Below, in pieces: positions 25,620-37,653 of a stretch of 64,000 bases of DNA. Source of the DNA: Carallia brachiata (Eukaryota > Streptophyta > Magnoliopsida > Malpighiales > Rhizophoraceae). Each line of letters begins with the position of its first letter. The stretch's first letter is position 1. Under the pieces are notes generated by a model, which made no database searches, had not been told where the DNA came from, and was given only the letters and a program-made list of their open reading frames with translations. Position numbers and translations under genes: made by a program. Location: positions 62,001 through 126,000 of the forward strand of contig JADCRB010000025.1 of NCBI GenBank assembly GCA_021464245.1. Reading direction: 5' to 3'.

Positions 25620-28600
25620 GTTCTTTTTACAACTTCCTTTCCTTTGAGAAACACTTGGCTTCGTGTCAGATTCTCTGACGGGTTCTCCTAGAAAAGTCCC
25701 CCCTTCCTCCTCTCAACTCTTTCAAACACTTTTTCGCTTCTTTATCTCTATTTGTTCTCTTTCAAGAAGTTGTCTCTGTATATCAGGTAAGAGCTTTTTG
25801 TCTTTGTTTTTTCAACTGGGGTTTGTATATTTCTTTCAAAATTCTTCAAAATCTTGTCTTGGGTCTTTTTTGTTAGCAATTGTTATTGTAATTCCTTAAA
25901 AGGGTTTAAGGTTTTTCCCCTGTTATTTCGATTTTTTTAAGATTTGGGTCTTATATTTTTGACAGTTTTATGCTTCTGGCTACTTGGATTTTGACAAACA
26001 TATGATGGGTTGTGCTTAATTTTAGCTGGGGCTTGCCTTATTTTGTTGCAGATAGTTAAGGTCTTTTTCATTGGTCTGTGCTTGGTGGCACTGAGAAGCT
26101 GTTGATTTGGAGTTGAAAGTCGGGCTTTGGCCCAGTGAGGTAAGTCTCATTTTCAAAGTAAGTCCTTTTTTTTTTATTCTTTACATGTGTACTTTTATTA
26201 TTAGATTTTGTATGTTAGGTCTAATTTTGTAGTTAATAAGTACTTTTTAGTATGCTGCTAGAGGGTTGTGATGGCAAATTTTAGGGTTGTTATGTGCTTT
26301 TTCATAATCCGTAGGTTTGGCATATTTTGGTGGTCTTCTTGAACATATTTTTGTTCCCTTTCGTGTTGTTTGTTTAATTGGAGTCCGGGCCCTAATGCAT
26401 TCCTAATAAGCCAAATTCTTTTGGGCAGAAATGCGTTCCTAATGCTTGAAAATCGTTTCTGTGTAGCTTATTCTTGTTTGTTCATAAATCAGGGGTATAT
26501 TTGTTGATTGTTGCATGCAAAGAAGCAAATGGAGCAAAAATGCTTTTGTTTTGTGCAAAGAAGAATGTGAGGGCAATCAAGTCAGTTACCCTTTGTCTCA
26601 AATTGAAAGGGCTGGCAATAGGAGGAATGGAAAATAATTGCACAATTCCCTATCGCATGCTAATTAAGATTTTGTGTTGTGCTGCATATATACCTGAAAA
26701 CAAGTTTTCCTTGTCTGTAATTAAGAAATTTGTTAAGCTGCGATTTCAGTGCAAGCATTTAGTTTCAGCCATGAGATTAGAATATCTCTATCACTCTGCC
26801 TTTTATGTGGGATGTCTTTTATAGCCCTCCAGCCCCTCTTGGATTGGATATTGTTGATGCTCCTTGTTTCCGTAACATACATCATTGTTATTTGATCTTT
26901 GCAAATCTCTTGAGATTTTGCCTTATCCTGGTCAACATTGCCAATAGTATCACAACCCTTGCAAAGCTCTTGTTAGCATTGCAATTAGTAACGTAAAGGG
27001 GAAGAAGAGAGAGAGGGTGGGGTGATCCCAATTGTTCAAATTTTTCTGGTCTGCACCCCATGCCTTTTCCCCTGATACGGCACACATCCCTATAGCATCC
27101 CTGTGGCCATAGGGAACCTGCACTATAGACCAACTTCCCTTACTAAATGCTCATCAACCTCAAGATCTTCATTAAGTGTAACTGATTACCATCAAGAGAA
27201 AATTGGAAAGGTGGTTGTTACCAAGTTTTGCGAGGGAATAGAAAAGGGGACATGAATAAATGCCACAGGCAGAAAGTATTGAATTTTGTAATTTTCATAT
27301 TTGACGTTGAATTGTGACAGAAATATGGGCTGGCTTGCACTTTAAGCTCATTGAAAATTTGTACGGACTCTGCTTCATCGTTGATTTCCTGTTAAACGGG
27401 CAAAAAGTTTTTTGAAGTAAAAAATGCCCAAGCAGAAGAAGAGTGAATTTGGATGGGATGGAGTTGGGTTAATTGGCTGCCTCAACTTTGATATAGATAG
27501 TAATGGCTAGCTCTGGAACAGGTGCAGCCTATCAGAAATATTCTTGAGTGCATAGACAACAAAGCATAATGCAAGACGAAAGAGACTCTTTCTAAGGGAT
27601 TTGTCTATTTTGTTACAATTTAAACAATTTTGATATTTTTTGACCAAAAAAAAAATTTGTTGATATTCTCTTTTTGTGTACAGAAAAATGCTCGAGTATT
27701 TCCTCCCATTCATATATCTCAAATGCTTATATAATACCTCTTATACTGGAAATAGAGACTGGCCTTTATTACTTTTGTGTGACAGTAGCCAAGCTAAGTA
27801 ACTTTGCTTCTTTGCTTTGTAGTTCCATTATCCTTTTTGTGACAGTTTACACATAACTGCAAAGAATTGAACATATAATAGCCATATTTTTCTCTTTGTA
27901 TATCAAGTATATGAAATCATTACGAAATAGTTGCAAATGTAAGGTTGTAACTAAAGATAACATGAAGAAATTTTTGTGACTAAGAAAATCAATAATGATA
28001 ACCATGATTATATGGCTCTAGACTCTTGTCAATTGATTTTGCAACTTTCAGTGTTTTCAAAGGCACTGTAAAGCGCTAAGGGCTCTTGGAGCCTAGGTGC
28101 AAGGCATAAGGTGCATGCCACACATGAGCGAAGTGAGACACGCTTTCTTAAAATAATAAAAATTTCTAAAAGAAACATACAATAAACCATGAAAAAGTAC
28201 AAAAACTTAAATCAAATCTGAGTATATGATGAAATTCATAGTTCAGAAAGGTGGCATGGGCATTTTCAATGTATTCCTTAACTCGATTTGGAAAAACTGA
28301 AGTCATTGTATATGCGAGAGGAAAGACTCTATAGAGGTTATAGCCAATGATAATTACTATACACTTAAAGGAGATGTCAAAGACTTCATAGAGGTTAAAG
28401 CCATTCATAAACACTGTAGACACAAGGAGTCAAAGAAAATGTCTTGCTATCTAGGGAAAGGTAGTACCGTAGATGGCAACTTTCTAACTAGGATTAGCAC
28501 CGTTAAGAAAATTTTCAAATGCTAGCACGAAACTATAAGTATATGAAAAAAGATTCATTGGAATGCATTTGTATTTGATTAATTGTTGGTGCTTCCATGA

Positions 28601-30125
28601 GGTAACTTCCAAATTTTATCACATTAATGTTCACCTCCAATGGTCTCTCACATTGCAAAGGAAGAACTCTATAGGTGGATTCCTTTTTTGCCTTGTGGTC
28701 CCTTTTCTTCCCTTTTCCTTGCTTTCTATTTTTTATCGGCCTACTCTGATTTTTCTTTATACATTGGTTCCTTATATTTAAAACGAAAAAGCTTCTATTA
28801 TGACTTGTTAAAGCATTAAAACTCCTCTTTTGTTTCCTTAAAGCAATGAAAATTCTATTTTGTTTCCTTAAAACACTAAAACTCTTATTTTGTTAAAACA
28901 AAGAACCTTAGTGCAATATGACTCTCACAAACACAAAATTCACTGTTTGAATTCTATATTTGTGATACCAATTAATGACATACTATCTCCGGTTATTTTT
29001 ATCTCTTTTATTCAGGAATAGTAACCGATTCCATAAATCTATGGAGTTTAAAAAAGAATTTATTTATCTTATTATTAATCAGAGATTTCGTATATAGCTA
29101 GAACGACCCTCACAAATTGCGACTACTAATTTGTCCTCTAATTTTCCCTAGGCGCCCCTCAAGAGCGCCTTGCACCTACCTTTTACGGCACGTTAAAAGC
29201 ACGCCTAAGCGGCGGATGACGCAAGGTACCTCGCCTGGGCCGTAAAAAGCCCTCAGCCCATGGGCCATGCGCTTTGAGCCTAAGGTGCGCCTTAAGTGCA
29301 CTCTTAACAATGCTGGCAACTTTTAAGAGTGCTGAGCTACGTCATTACAACAAGTTAGTGAAAATTCACTGCTGGCAGAAATGAAACTGGTGGTTCCATT
29401 CAAATTTTGTTTTGACAATTTACTTTCGCTCTTCGGTGGTTATATGTGTTCTGGCATCCATGTTAAATTTGCCATTGACCTGGGTTTCTGTTTAAACAAT
29501 TTCAAGTGGTAGCATTAACTTGCCTCGCCAATTTTGATTTCGTAATGCAAAACTTGCCTTGTTGCAGTTTCACTAGTGATAAAATACCTATTTATCTTTG
29601 AAATGCTCATGGGAGGGAAAACTTGTTTTCTTTTCAGGGTTGATGATTTTGCATTTTTAGCAAGTCACATTCTGTTTTAAACATGAGCGATCAATGTCGT
29701 GAAGATCCGGTAAGTGAAGCCGGTATCCATGGCTTCTGAATCAAACGGTAAATGGACAATTAATCCTTTTTCCCTCTTCAATTTGAACCTTTGAGCAGGA
29801 AGAAGCAACTGTGGTGGGATTTGAAGTCCCAAATTCACCCGATTCAAGTTACAACAATGCATACCCTGGTAGTGAAGATGAAGCACGGGACCCACCTACA
29901 GTCCCCCCACACCTGCAACAAACCTTGCTTAGCTACCCAGCTGTCGCAGATCCTGCTGAAGCTATACCTTTGCCTCAGAATGCAGTTCTCAATCACCTTT
30001 ATATTGAGAATCGAGAGGCCCCACATTCTGTGGTGGCAATGGGGTTTACTCATCGCTTCCGTTCGAAATTTGTCACAGTTGTGCTATACAAACCTATTCA
30101 AAGGAGGGCAGTAACCAGCACTTAG
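25620..30125 (+). CDS. AKINBETA3: SnRK1 (SNF1-related kinase) regulatory subunit beta-3
   Basis: Non-catalytic beta subunit of the plant SnRK1 energy-sensing kinase. The beta-3 class is plant-specific: it lacks the N-terminal extension and the carbohydrate-binding module and keeps only the C-terminal domain that bridges the alpha and gamma subunits. The coding sequence is 29683-29709 plus 29799-30125, 117 residues. Motifs include GFEVPNSPDSSYNNAYPGS, PPHLQQTLLSYP, VLNHLYIENREAPHSVVAMG and THRFRSKFVTVVLYKPIQRR, the last two being the beta C-terminal domain hallmarks. Likely untranslated exons are about 25620-25786 and 26052-26139, with GTAAG donors; the exon holding the ATG probably begins at 29638 after a TTTTCAG acceptor. 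The 3.5-kb leader intron (26140-29637) contains a hAT-type element. Leader exon borders are inferred from splice signals only. Confidence 0.9.
28041..29323. mobile_element. Non-autonomous hAT-type transposon in the beta-3 leader intron
   Basis: The element spans 28049-29315 (1267 bp) and is flanked by a perfect 8-bp duplication GCAACTTT (28041-28048 and 29316-29323). The left end is CAGTGTTTTCAAAGGCAC; the reverse complement of the right end begins CAGCATTGTTAAGAGTGCAC. An 8-bp target duplication with CAG-type termini is typical of hAT elements. The subterminal regions are rich in CGCC/GGCG motifs (for example GCGCCTTGCACC, CGCCTGGGCCG), unlike the AT-rich host. No transposase frame is visible. 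Confidence 0.85.
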
Positions 30126-30645
30126 TGTGCACATAGAAGCTTTCATTATACTTGGCTTCTTTGCATCCATTGATGGACTTAAACCAACAAACAGGCAAGC
30201 AATTTAGCAAGAGAGGAAATGTTACCTGACTGCAAATCGTGTCGTTAGGTCTCATTTAATTTATATTTTGTTCGCTTAACTTGATTTATCAATGGCCCAG
30301 GAGGGATTGACCATGCAATGGTCTCCAATCATATACCGCATTGGTGTATGGTAAGCTAGAATGATGCTTGCTTGTATTGAAAGCATAGACATGCATTCTT
30401 TCCTGGCATTGAAGTCTCGTGTATGTTGATGGGAATAGCTCTAGATTGTGGTATTAAAATGTTGACCTCTAGTTTCTTTCTCTCTCTCTCTCCCTCTCCA
30501 TCCCTCCTTTTGGTAATCAGCATCCACATAGATTATCTCCATCCACATAGATTGTCTCTTTATTGATGATGTACATTTGCATCTGCAGAAAGAGCATGCA
30601 CATTATTTGTATTCTATTCAACTATACTTATGTATGCATGCACGA

Positions 30646-30684
30646 GGGGGGGGTGGGAGAGGCCGGGTGGGTGGGGGGTTGGGG
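30646..30684 (+). other. G-rich tract with G-quadruplex potential
   Basis: Runs of 8, 3, 3, 3, 6 and 4 G's separated by 1-6 bases, followed by a GA repeat (30685-30698). It lies about 520 bases downstream of the SnRK1 beta-3 stop codon and is striking in otherwise AT-rich DNA. Inverted copies of ATCCACATAGATT flank it (near 30524-30555 and 30716-30730). Confidence 0.6.
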
Positions 30685-32581
30685 CGAGAGAGAGAGAGGA
30701 GGAGAGCTGATCTGCCGATCTATGTGGATTGTGCTTATCCTCACATTATCTAAGAACCAAAGGGGGATAAGGGTAATGAATTTCTGGGGATTGGAAATTC
30801 ATTGTCAATGCAGTGATTATGTGCATGGTCATATGCCCTTTAGATGACAATGACGTCAGGTGCTTATATGTGATAAACTGATTGAAGATAAGATGGGTTG
30901 TCAACGTGATTCATGAGTCGTCATCTACCCAGCATTTTGGAGTTTGTTATCTATTTCAATTTCCTTTTTATCGGGAAAACGTCTAATGTTACCCTTTAAT
31001 TAAGGATAGTTGATATGTTATTGTGATCGAGAGCTGCTGCTCGTTGGTGGTTTAGTTACCATGGGTGCCACATTATCAAAATTCCTGGTTTGTGTTTTCA
31101 GCACCTTGTATGGGTTCGTTGTTGAAGGGAATTGACCGTCCCAGGGCAACACCTTAACCAAAGTTTCTTGTTTGGAGGAGATTTAACAGTTGGAAGAGTG
31201 CACAAATGTTGTTGCTACAATTGTGCTGTGCGCTCTACTTCCTTACTTGGTGCAAGGAAACTGGATTTCATGTGCAACAGTTTGCATATAAAATAAGGAA
31301 AAAAATCAGGTAAACAGAGAGAGAAGAGAGATACGGTGAAGTGACGTGTAGGTCTTACGTTTTTTTTTATTTTTTGAAAGTTTATGATATAAATATAATT
31401 AAAATAAATGTGCAAAAAGATAATAAAAATATATGTACAATTATTAGAATAATCTTTACTTGTTCGTACGGTTAAAAAATTTTGTATGTATTTTTTTTTT
31501 ATTTATATAAATAATTTGTTGATGCCGCATTCGGGGACCGGGCAATAAATAAATAATTTGTTGCAAACAGTCGTTTGTGCATTTGTAAGGGTATGATAGA
31601 GCAGTGTTATTCTCGTCTATGCCGTATTACGACAACTTATATCCATGTAACGAAGCGTTTCTCACGTCACGACAGCTCACACTCATGTAATGAAGTCCTT
31701 TAGTTTGGTGGGTATGATTTGTTTAACTGATCAATGAGATGGATTTAGTCTCCTGTGTGGAAAAACGGACTTAGCCCACCACTATTGCTCTACACTTGTG
31801 GCAATTTGACCAATGCTGGCCCTATAATGGAACCTGAAGAGCTCTTATAGGGTATTTCATCCTGCCTTTCGGGTTGCTACTTGGTGTTCCTGAGAAAATT
31901 AACAAAAATGCTCTCTCTGAAAAGTTGCTCATGGACGACTTTTAACAAATAAAGAATGATGGAGACGGGGTTGACTACCAATAGCCTTTGTCCTCTGTGC
32001 AATACTGATGAGGAGGATCTATTGCATGTGTCCCGTGATTGTAGATTGGCTGCCCAACTTTGGAAAAGCTTGCTCAAATCTGACCAGCGTGCTGTCTTTT
32101 TTCATGGGGATTGGGGATCGTGGCTGAGTCTTAATCTTAAAGGCCAGCTAGGCATTGAGGGGCTTGATGATTGGTTTGTGGCACTTGCTATTGGGTGTTG
32201 GTCCGTGTGGCGGTGGCGTAACGGGAGTGTTTTTGAAGGCAAACAGTTCACGTTCTACCCAAGACAAACCATTTTGAAACTGTATGAGGATTGCACCAAA
32301 GCAAGGCTTATTCCAGGACCTAGGGCCAAAGCCAGATCAGTGCAATTAGTAGGATGGAAACCTCCAACCGGTGCATATGTCGAAATTAACACCGATGGGG
32401 CTTATAGTGGCCGATCTGAGAGAACAGGGGCAGGCGGTGTCATCCTTGACCACTTGGAACGTTGGCTAGCTGGCTTTGCACATCACACTGGGGCTTGCTC
32501 TTCCTTTTTGGCTGAGCTATGGGGCATATATACAGGGCGGACATCGCTTGGAATTTTAGTTTCAAGCAAGTCTAGCTAGAG

Positions 32582-33644
32582 GTGTTCTAGATGTCGGTAA
32601 CGTAGTAGTAAACTAAAATAAATTGTGGGAGGAAGAAATTTGTAAAGATAGACATCGGTCATGCAGCAGCAAGTTAAGATTAATTATTGCAAAATCATAA
32701 AAACTAACAAAATAAGTGTGTCAAATAGTTGGAATTGAGGATTGTTTCGTCTTGTAGTGAATAATAATGTTCAATTTTTATGTATGTGTGCATGAAATAA
32801 GTGGTGGGTAGTGTTTGTCTTAGGGATAAGCATTTTTTTGTTCTAAACCTTTATGTTTTTTTACGTTTGAGTTCTAAATCTTTTTGACATTTTATTTGAG
32901 TCCTAAATCTTTTAATTTCTTACTACATCAGTCCTTTAAATTACAAAAAATGGTCAATCTATTAATAAATGAATTTAACTTAATAAAATTCATTTAAAAA
33001 AGGTTAAATATATTAATTAAATATTTTTTTCATCAACAAAATATGTATATTAAATATTTTTTTAATCAACAAATATACAAATTAAATAGATAACATACAT
33101 ATTTTTGATAGAAAAGACATTCAATTCATATATTTAATTTTTTTTAAATAATTTTTGGTAAAGTTAAAATTATGTTTTTAATAAATTGATCACTTTTGAT
33201 AAATAGATGGACTGATTTGATAGAAAATCAAAAGGTTTAAGACTCAAATGAAATGTTAAAAATGTTTAGACTTCAAACGTAAAAAAAACTAAAAGTTTAG
33301 GATCAGAAAAATGCTTATCCCATTTGTCTTATGTGTATGGTAGTATAGTTTGTTGACTATTAAAAATGTAATATACAAAATCTTTATTCTTAATTTATGT
33401 TCATATCTGCAAATCAGTATATATAACTAAAATTTATTAAGTTAGTTCACATTTATTTCTAAACCTATAAAAGGCATACAAGGCATACAGTAACCATTGC
33501 ATGAGGTAGAGAAAAAAAAAAAAGTTCAAAAGTTATTCGTCTTGTCTTACGTTATATAACATTCATTTTTACTACAAAATAATTTTTCTTATATCAAATA
33601 TTTATACACCTTTTTAAATCATTACATTACATTACATGAATAAG
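32582..33644 (+). other. 1.06-kb sequence separating the two RNase H halves
   Basis: It begins GTGTTC after the codon pair CTA GAG and ends AATAAG before ATG GAT TCT, so it formally fits a GT-AG intron between Leu-Glu and Met-Asp. No terminal duplication is evident at these exact borders. It contains the Mutator-like MITE at 32823-33322 and two related direct repeats near its left end ('gatgtcggtaacgtagtag' and 'gacatcggtcatgcagcag'). It may be an intron, or an older insertion that was later invaded by the MITE. Confidence 0.5.
32814..33331. mobile_element. Mutator-like MITE with long terminal inverted repeats
   Basis: The element (about 32823-33322) starts GGGATAAGCATTTTTTTGTT and ends with a matching reverse complement ending AAAAATGCTTATCCC. 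The arms align for about 115 bases, through CATTT(T)ATTTGAGTCCTAAA and on to CATCAGTCC / GGACTGAT. The 9-bp direct duplication TTTGTCTTA flanks it (32814-32822 and 33323-33331). Long inverted ends with a 9-bp target duplication are the Mutator (MULE) signature. There is no coding capacity. Confidence 0.85.
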
Positions 33645-34089
33645 ATGGATTCTCTCGTGGCACTAGGCTGCATCGAGAGGGATGTTCCACGTACCCACCC
33701 ACAGGCAAATCTACTTAAAGGCTGTAAGGAGCTGCTCGCAAGGGACTGGTCTGTGCAGTTCATGCATGTCCACAAGGAAGGAAATAGTTTGGCGGACTGG
33801 ATGGCCACTTACGCCTTCGCAGTTCGCATTGGATGGATACCCAAGTTGTAGCAGGACGTACATGGGGTGGCTTGGCCTCAGTTGATGGCTTCTGGGTATG
33901 CCCTTTCTTCCGCTCCTTGTACTAGGCCATGCCTTCTATCTAGACTAAAAAAGAAAGAACTCTTATAAGATAGAAACAAAAAGACTTTTTTCATAGTTTT
34001 TTATTTTTTTTATTTTTTTTGGCATAAGACTAAAATATCCCGAAGAACAGTGTCAAAGAACACTCGATTTCTTTCTTTATTTTTTTTAA

Positions 34090-34265
34090 GAGAAAATATT
34101 GGTATCCGATTAAAATTAAAATTGATATTTAAAAAATAAAATTAATTATTTTTTAAATATTAATTATTTTTTTATTTTTAAAAAATTATCAATTTTATTT
34201 CAAAAATATTAATTTTAATTTCAATCAAAATATTAATCAAAATACTAATTTTTAAAATATCTATT
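34090..34265. repeat. AT-rich inverted repeat (hairpin element)
   Basis: The left arm 'attggtatccgattaaaattaaaattgatattt' matches the reverse complement of the right arm 'agtattttgattaatatttt...gaaattaaaattaatattt', with an AT-rich centre. A similar hairpin occurs at 49893-50070. Confidence 0.45.
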
Positions 34266-34349
34266 AGCACTATTTTTACGTAGAGTTCCACCTCGTCCCT
34301 GACACGACTTCGCTTTTAATTTGAGGTCTGCTTTCGTTTTTCTTTAGTT

Positions 34350-34631
34350 AGGGTGTATTTATTTTGTATAAAATATTTTATAAGAAAAAATTTTACAAGT
34401 TTTTCGACGTTTGTTTTATGAAAAATATTTTATATAGGTAAAATTTGAAAAAAAATTTCAGATTTTTAAGTAAAATAATTTCTCCTTTTGTAGAGTTGAA
34501 GTTATTTTTAGAAAAAATACAAACTGTATTATAAGTAAGTGACAAAGGAAAATCATTATTTTCACTACAAATATTTTTTCTTATAAATATTTTACAAATG
34601 TCAGTTATTTTATACCAAACAAACGGACCCT
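34350..34631. repeat. MITE-like element with GGGT termini
   Basis: The left end is AGGGTGTATTTATTTTGTAT and the reverse complement of the right end is AGGGTCCGTTTGTTTGGTAT. Both continue as AAAATA, and 'ttataagaaaaa' occurs internally in both arms. The flanks TTTAGTTA and TTAGTGTG are too different to call a duplication. Confidence 0.6.
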
Positions 34632-35134
34632 TAGTGTGTTTGAATTTTGTTTGGAGAGATAAAGAAAGTGGCAACAAAGAAAGTAGTGAAAAAAAAAAGA
34701 ATAAAAAAAGAAAGAATTTTATTTATAGTTGTTTGGATACGTTGGAATTAGGTGAGAAAGAAAAGTGTAAAAAAATAAATTTTGTTATTTAGATAAAGGG
34801 AGAAATTAGAAAGAAAGAAAATTTTAATTACATTAAATGACCAAAATGCCCTTGATTGTCTTTTTGGTTGGATATTGACACAACCAAATGACTTTATGGG
34901 CATTTTTGTTTTTTTTTTTTTGTTTTCCTCATTTCTAGTGTCTTTTGCAGCCTTTAATTGTAATTAAAAAAAAAAAAGAAAATGAATTGTGGGCCTCATC
35001 AATAATACTATTCCTGCAGTAGAGAGTAGGATTCCATCGCCATTTTTATCCAAATATAGAAAAAAAAAAAAAAAAAAAACTCTTTTTACCTCAATTCTTT
35101 CTTCACTATCCATTCCAATCCAAACACAACATAA
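34632..35134. repeat. MITE-like inverted-repeat element abutting the previous one
   Basis: The left end TAGTGTGTTTGAATTTTG mirrors the right end, whose reverse complement reads TTATGTTGTGTTTGGATTGG. Both arms then contain purine-rich stretches (AGATAAAGAAAGTGG versus ATAGTGAAGAAAGAATTG). The interior has long A and T runs. It starts exactly where the 34350 element stops. Confidence 0.5.
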
Positions 35135-35265
35135 GAGCTGTGATACACAGCCACAGCCATAAAGTTGTGGACGTTAATGCAATAATTTTGTGCTTTTTTT
35201 ATTTTTGATTTTCAAATTATTTGTACAGCATATCAAAATTAAATCTATTGTACTTTAACTTTAAT

Positions 35266-35268
<3 letters not shown>

Positions 35269-35307
<39 letters not shown>
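35269..35307. repeat. (TA)n microsatellite
   Basis: An alternating TA run of about 38 bases, the longest dinucleotide run in the window. Confidence 0.9.
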
Positions 35308-35310
<3 letters not shown>

Positions 35311-37653
35311 TTTAACAAATCTCTATGTTGCACATTAAATTTAATCCTAATACACATAAAACTAATTTTTTAAAAAATAAATAAAAAATTAATGAAACTC
35401 ACCAGTAGATTTCACCATTTTGCTGTGTCCCCTACCCCTCTCCAGCCAACATTTTCGTTTCTTTAATAAAGGAGGTTATAATTAAGTTTAAAAAATGTGT
35501 ATTTTTTATTCTTGGGCATAGCTCACCCGCCTCTCTCTGCCTCTCTGGTTGGGAGTCACCGTGCCTCTATATATTTTTTTAAGAAAATTCCAACCAAACA
35601 CGCACCAACTCATCGCCTTCCAAGTACTTTGAAAATAATACGCCTAAAAAACCTTAAGAGCTAATGAAAGGTTAATGTGGGCCTATATGAAACGCATCGC
35701 GACCCCATCAAACCGGCAAAGGCAATATATGTGATGTGGAGAAAAGAAAATTACCGTACCGTTTGATCTAAGAGCTAAAAGGGTGACAAACCACATTAAC
35801 ATGAGTTTTTTCTTGAAAAAATATAGTGGGATTTTCAATATTTTAATTTATCAGTTGACTTACAATTTGCAATTAATGTAGTCTGCTTAAATCATTCACA
35901 AGTTGGCTGCTCATTAAGCCGTTGGGCCATTGTGTGTGACATTACTGATTGCCCTCTCAAGATGCCGTATAGCAATATTCAGAACAGCTTGAACACAGAT
36001 CCACACCTTTTAAATGGAGTTGTATCCACTGACATGACAATGGGATATACATATTATTTTATTATTATTATTATTTTTTATAAAATTAAAATATAAATTT
36101 AAATGCTTATTACTCTAAATATAAGGTGTAGATTCAAATAAAATGTGTTGAAAAAGTTTTTCTTTGAAAACTTTTTTTATTTTTTTATAAAAAAACCAAA
36201 AAATATTTAAAAACTTTCGGTTTGGGACCTCGGGGTATAACCCCCTTGGTCCCAAACATTAAATATTCAGAAAATAATAAGATGTAATAACAAAATAAGA
36301 ACATCGAGGTTAATCAAGACTGCCTTTGTGTGGCCTGTTATCAAAAGGAATATCATTGTTTCTTTTTTTTTTTTTTCATTTTTGTTCTGATGCAAATTTC
36401 AAATTCTGGTCCCAAATCCAAACTATGATGCAGTTGTAATGGCAGGTAGGACACTATTTCAGTCACCACTAAGTACTAACAGTCTGATTTAATGATAGGG
36501 AGTTGTTTATTTATTTTTTTTTCATTAAGAGATCTATCAAATTCATAATAAAATAATTTTAAAAAAAATCATATTCTCTTTTTAAAACTATAACTTAAGA
36601 ACTTTAAAATAAAATTTTAAAAATTAATCATTAGTGATGTCCCCTAAGGGAGAGAGTTGTTCATATTCTTCTTATTTGGAGACTGCCTCAATTTTATTCC
36701 GCTGTGGTTGTCATAATTGTTTGTTGTATTAGATTAAATTTTTGCATTGATCCCTTAATGGACAACAGATTTAATTTTAGGATAAGTGTTAAGATTTTAG
36801 AGCTTTGACATGGTGAGTTTGAGGTGAGTTCTATTAAATAAGTTTTTCTACTAAAATATCGTATGAACGTGATATACAATAAAAATAAGCTCACACATTA
36901 TATTATTATAATTGTATTTTCAACTTTTTGATATATAACCACAATTAAGGACAAACTATAAATGTGCATTAAGCAATGTGGACTCTTGTCTGGACACACG
37001 TCAAATTTTTCGCATCGTGTAATGGATACCGTAGACGACAATTTGGGATCTTACCAAATGTAGCATATGTTACCAATACAAAGTATATCAATGTGTCTCC
37101 CGGCAGCTCATGTAAATTAAGCAAAATTCTTCACATAATAAATATTCTGCATTTTTTTTTGATAAAAAATTGTTATAATTGTTGACAGTGCCTGTAGTTA
37201 TCTGAAAATCTCTAATTAATTCTTCTTTCTTTTTTTTTTGTGGTTATTAGAAAACTTATGCTCATAAAAGAAGAGAATGAAAAAGGTAAGATTCAGAACC
37301 CGTACTTTCGTCTGGCTAAAAGGTAAGATTCTGTTGGGCCCTTTGTATCCTTTGGGATATGCCATGGGACTTTTGATCTTGAAGTTCAGATACGCGGCGG
37401 ATAGATTCTAAATTCAAGTATATTCTTTCAATTTCTCAGCCAATAGATCTTATTTGGCCCTTCTTGTATTTATATTATATTAATAGAGTAAAAAAAAAAA
37501 TCACTACTTGGCCTTTGCAGATTAAAGTACAAAAAATTCAGAAATGTCAAACTTGGCAATAGAATAAATAGCTTTACACACCCTGCCTTTCCTGCAAAAG
37601 AGTATCAGGAAGAAAGTTCAGAGTGGAAATTAAGAAAGATCAGAATCAGATCA

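Larger units (their letters stand above)
31880..33851 (+). pseudogene. Degenerate retroelement-type RNase H gene, split
   Basis: The left part (31880-32581) encodes a zinc-finger-like block (CPLCNTDEEDLLHVSRDC), as found at the end of plant non-LTR reverse transcriptases, followed by an RNase H-like fold: NTDGAYSG supplies the first catalytic Asp and LAELWGIYTG the catalytic Glu. Reading then needs a frame change near 32540 and crosses a TAG (frame AWNFSFKQV-stop-LE). The right part (33645-33851) continues with MDSLVALGC (third acidic residue) and HVHKEGNSLADWMAT (fourth). Both parts together carry the full DEDD set, so an ancestral RNase H domain was separated by about 1.06 kb. Upstream of 31950 the reading is broken by stops (LLTNKE then a stop). 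No reverse-transcriptase domain is present in the window. Confidence 0.8.
33870..37620. other. Intergenic region packed with inverted-repeat elements
   Basis: No supported gene. Adjacent MITE-like elements occupy 34.09-35.13 kb, followed by a long TA microsatellite at 35.27 kb. The DNA from 35.4 to 37.4 kb is AT-rich single-copy-looking sequence with homopolymers. The last few hundred bases before 37654 are the presumptive NRT2 promoter; I see no confident TATA box there. Confidence 0.55.

Noticed and set aside
26474..26824. 116-codon open frame in the SnRK1 beta-3 leader intron
   Set aside because: It lies inside the intron, has no recognisable motif, and the composition is that of intronic DNA.
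30563..30847. 94-codon frame with a Gly/Glu-rich segment
   Set aside because: Produced by the G-rich and GA-repeat tract; no family features.
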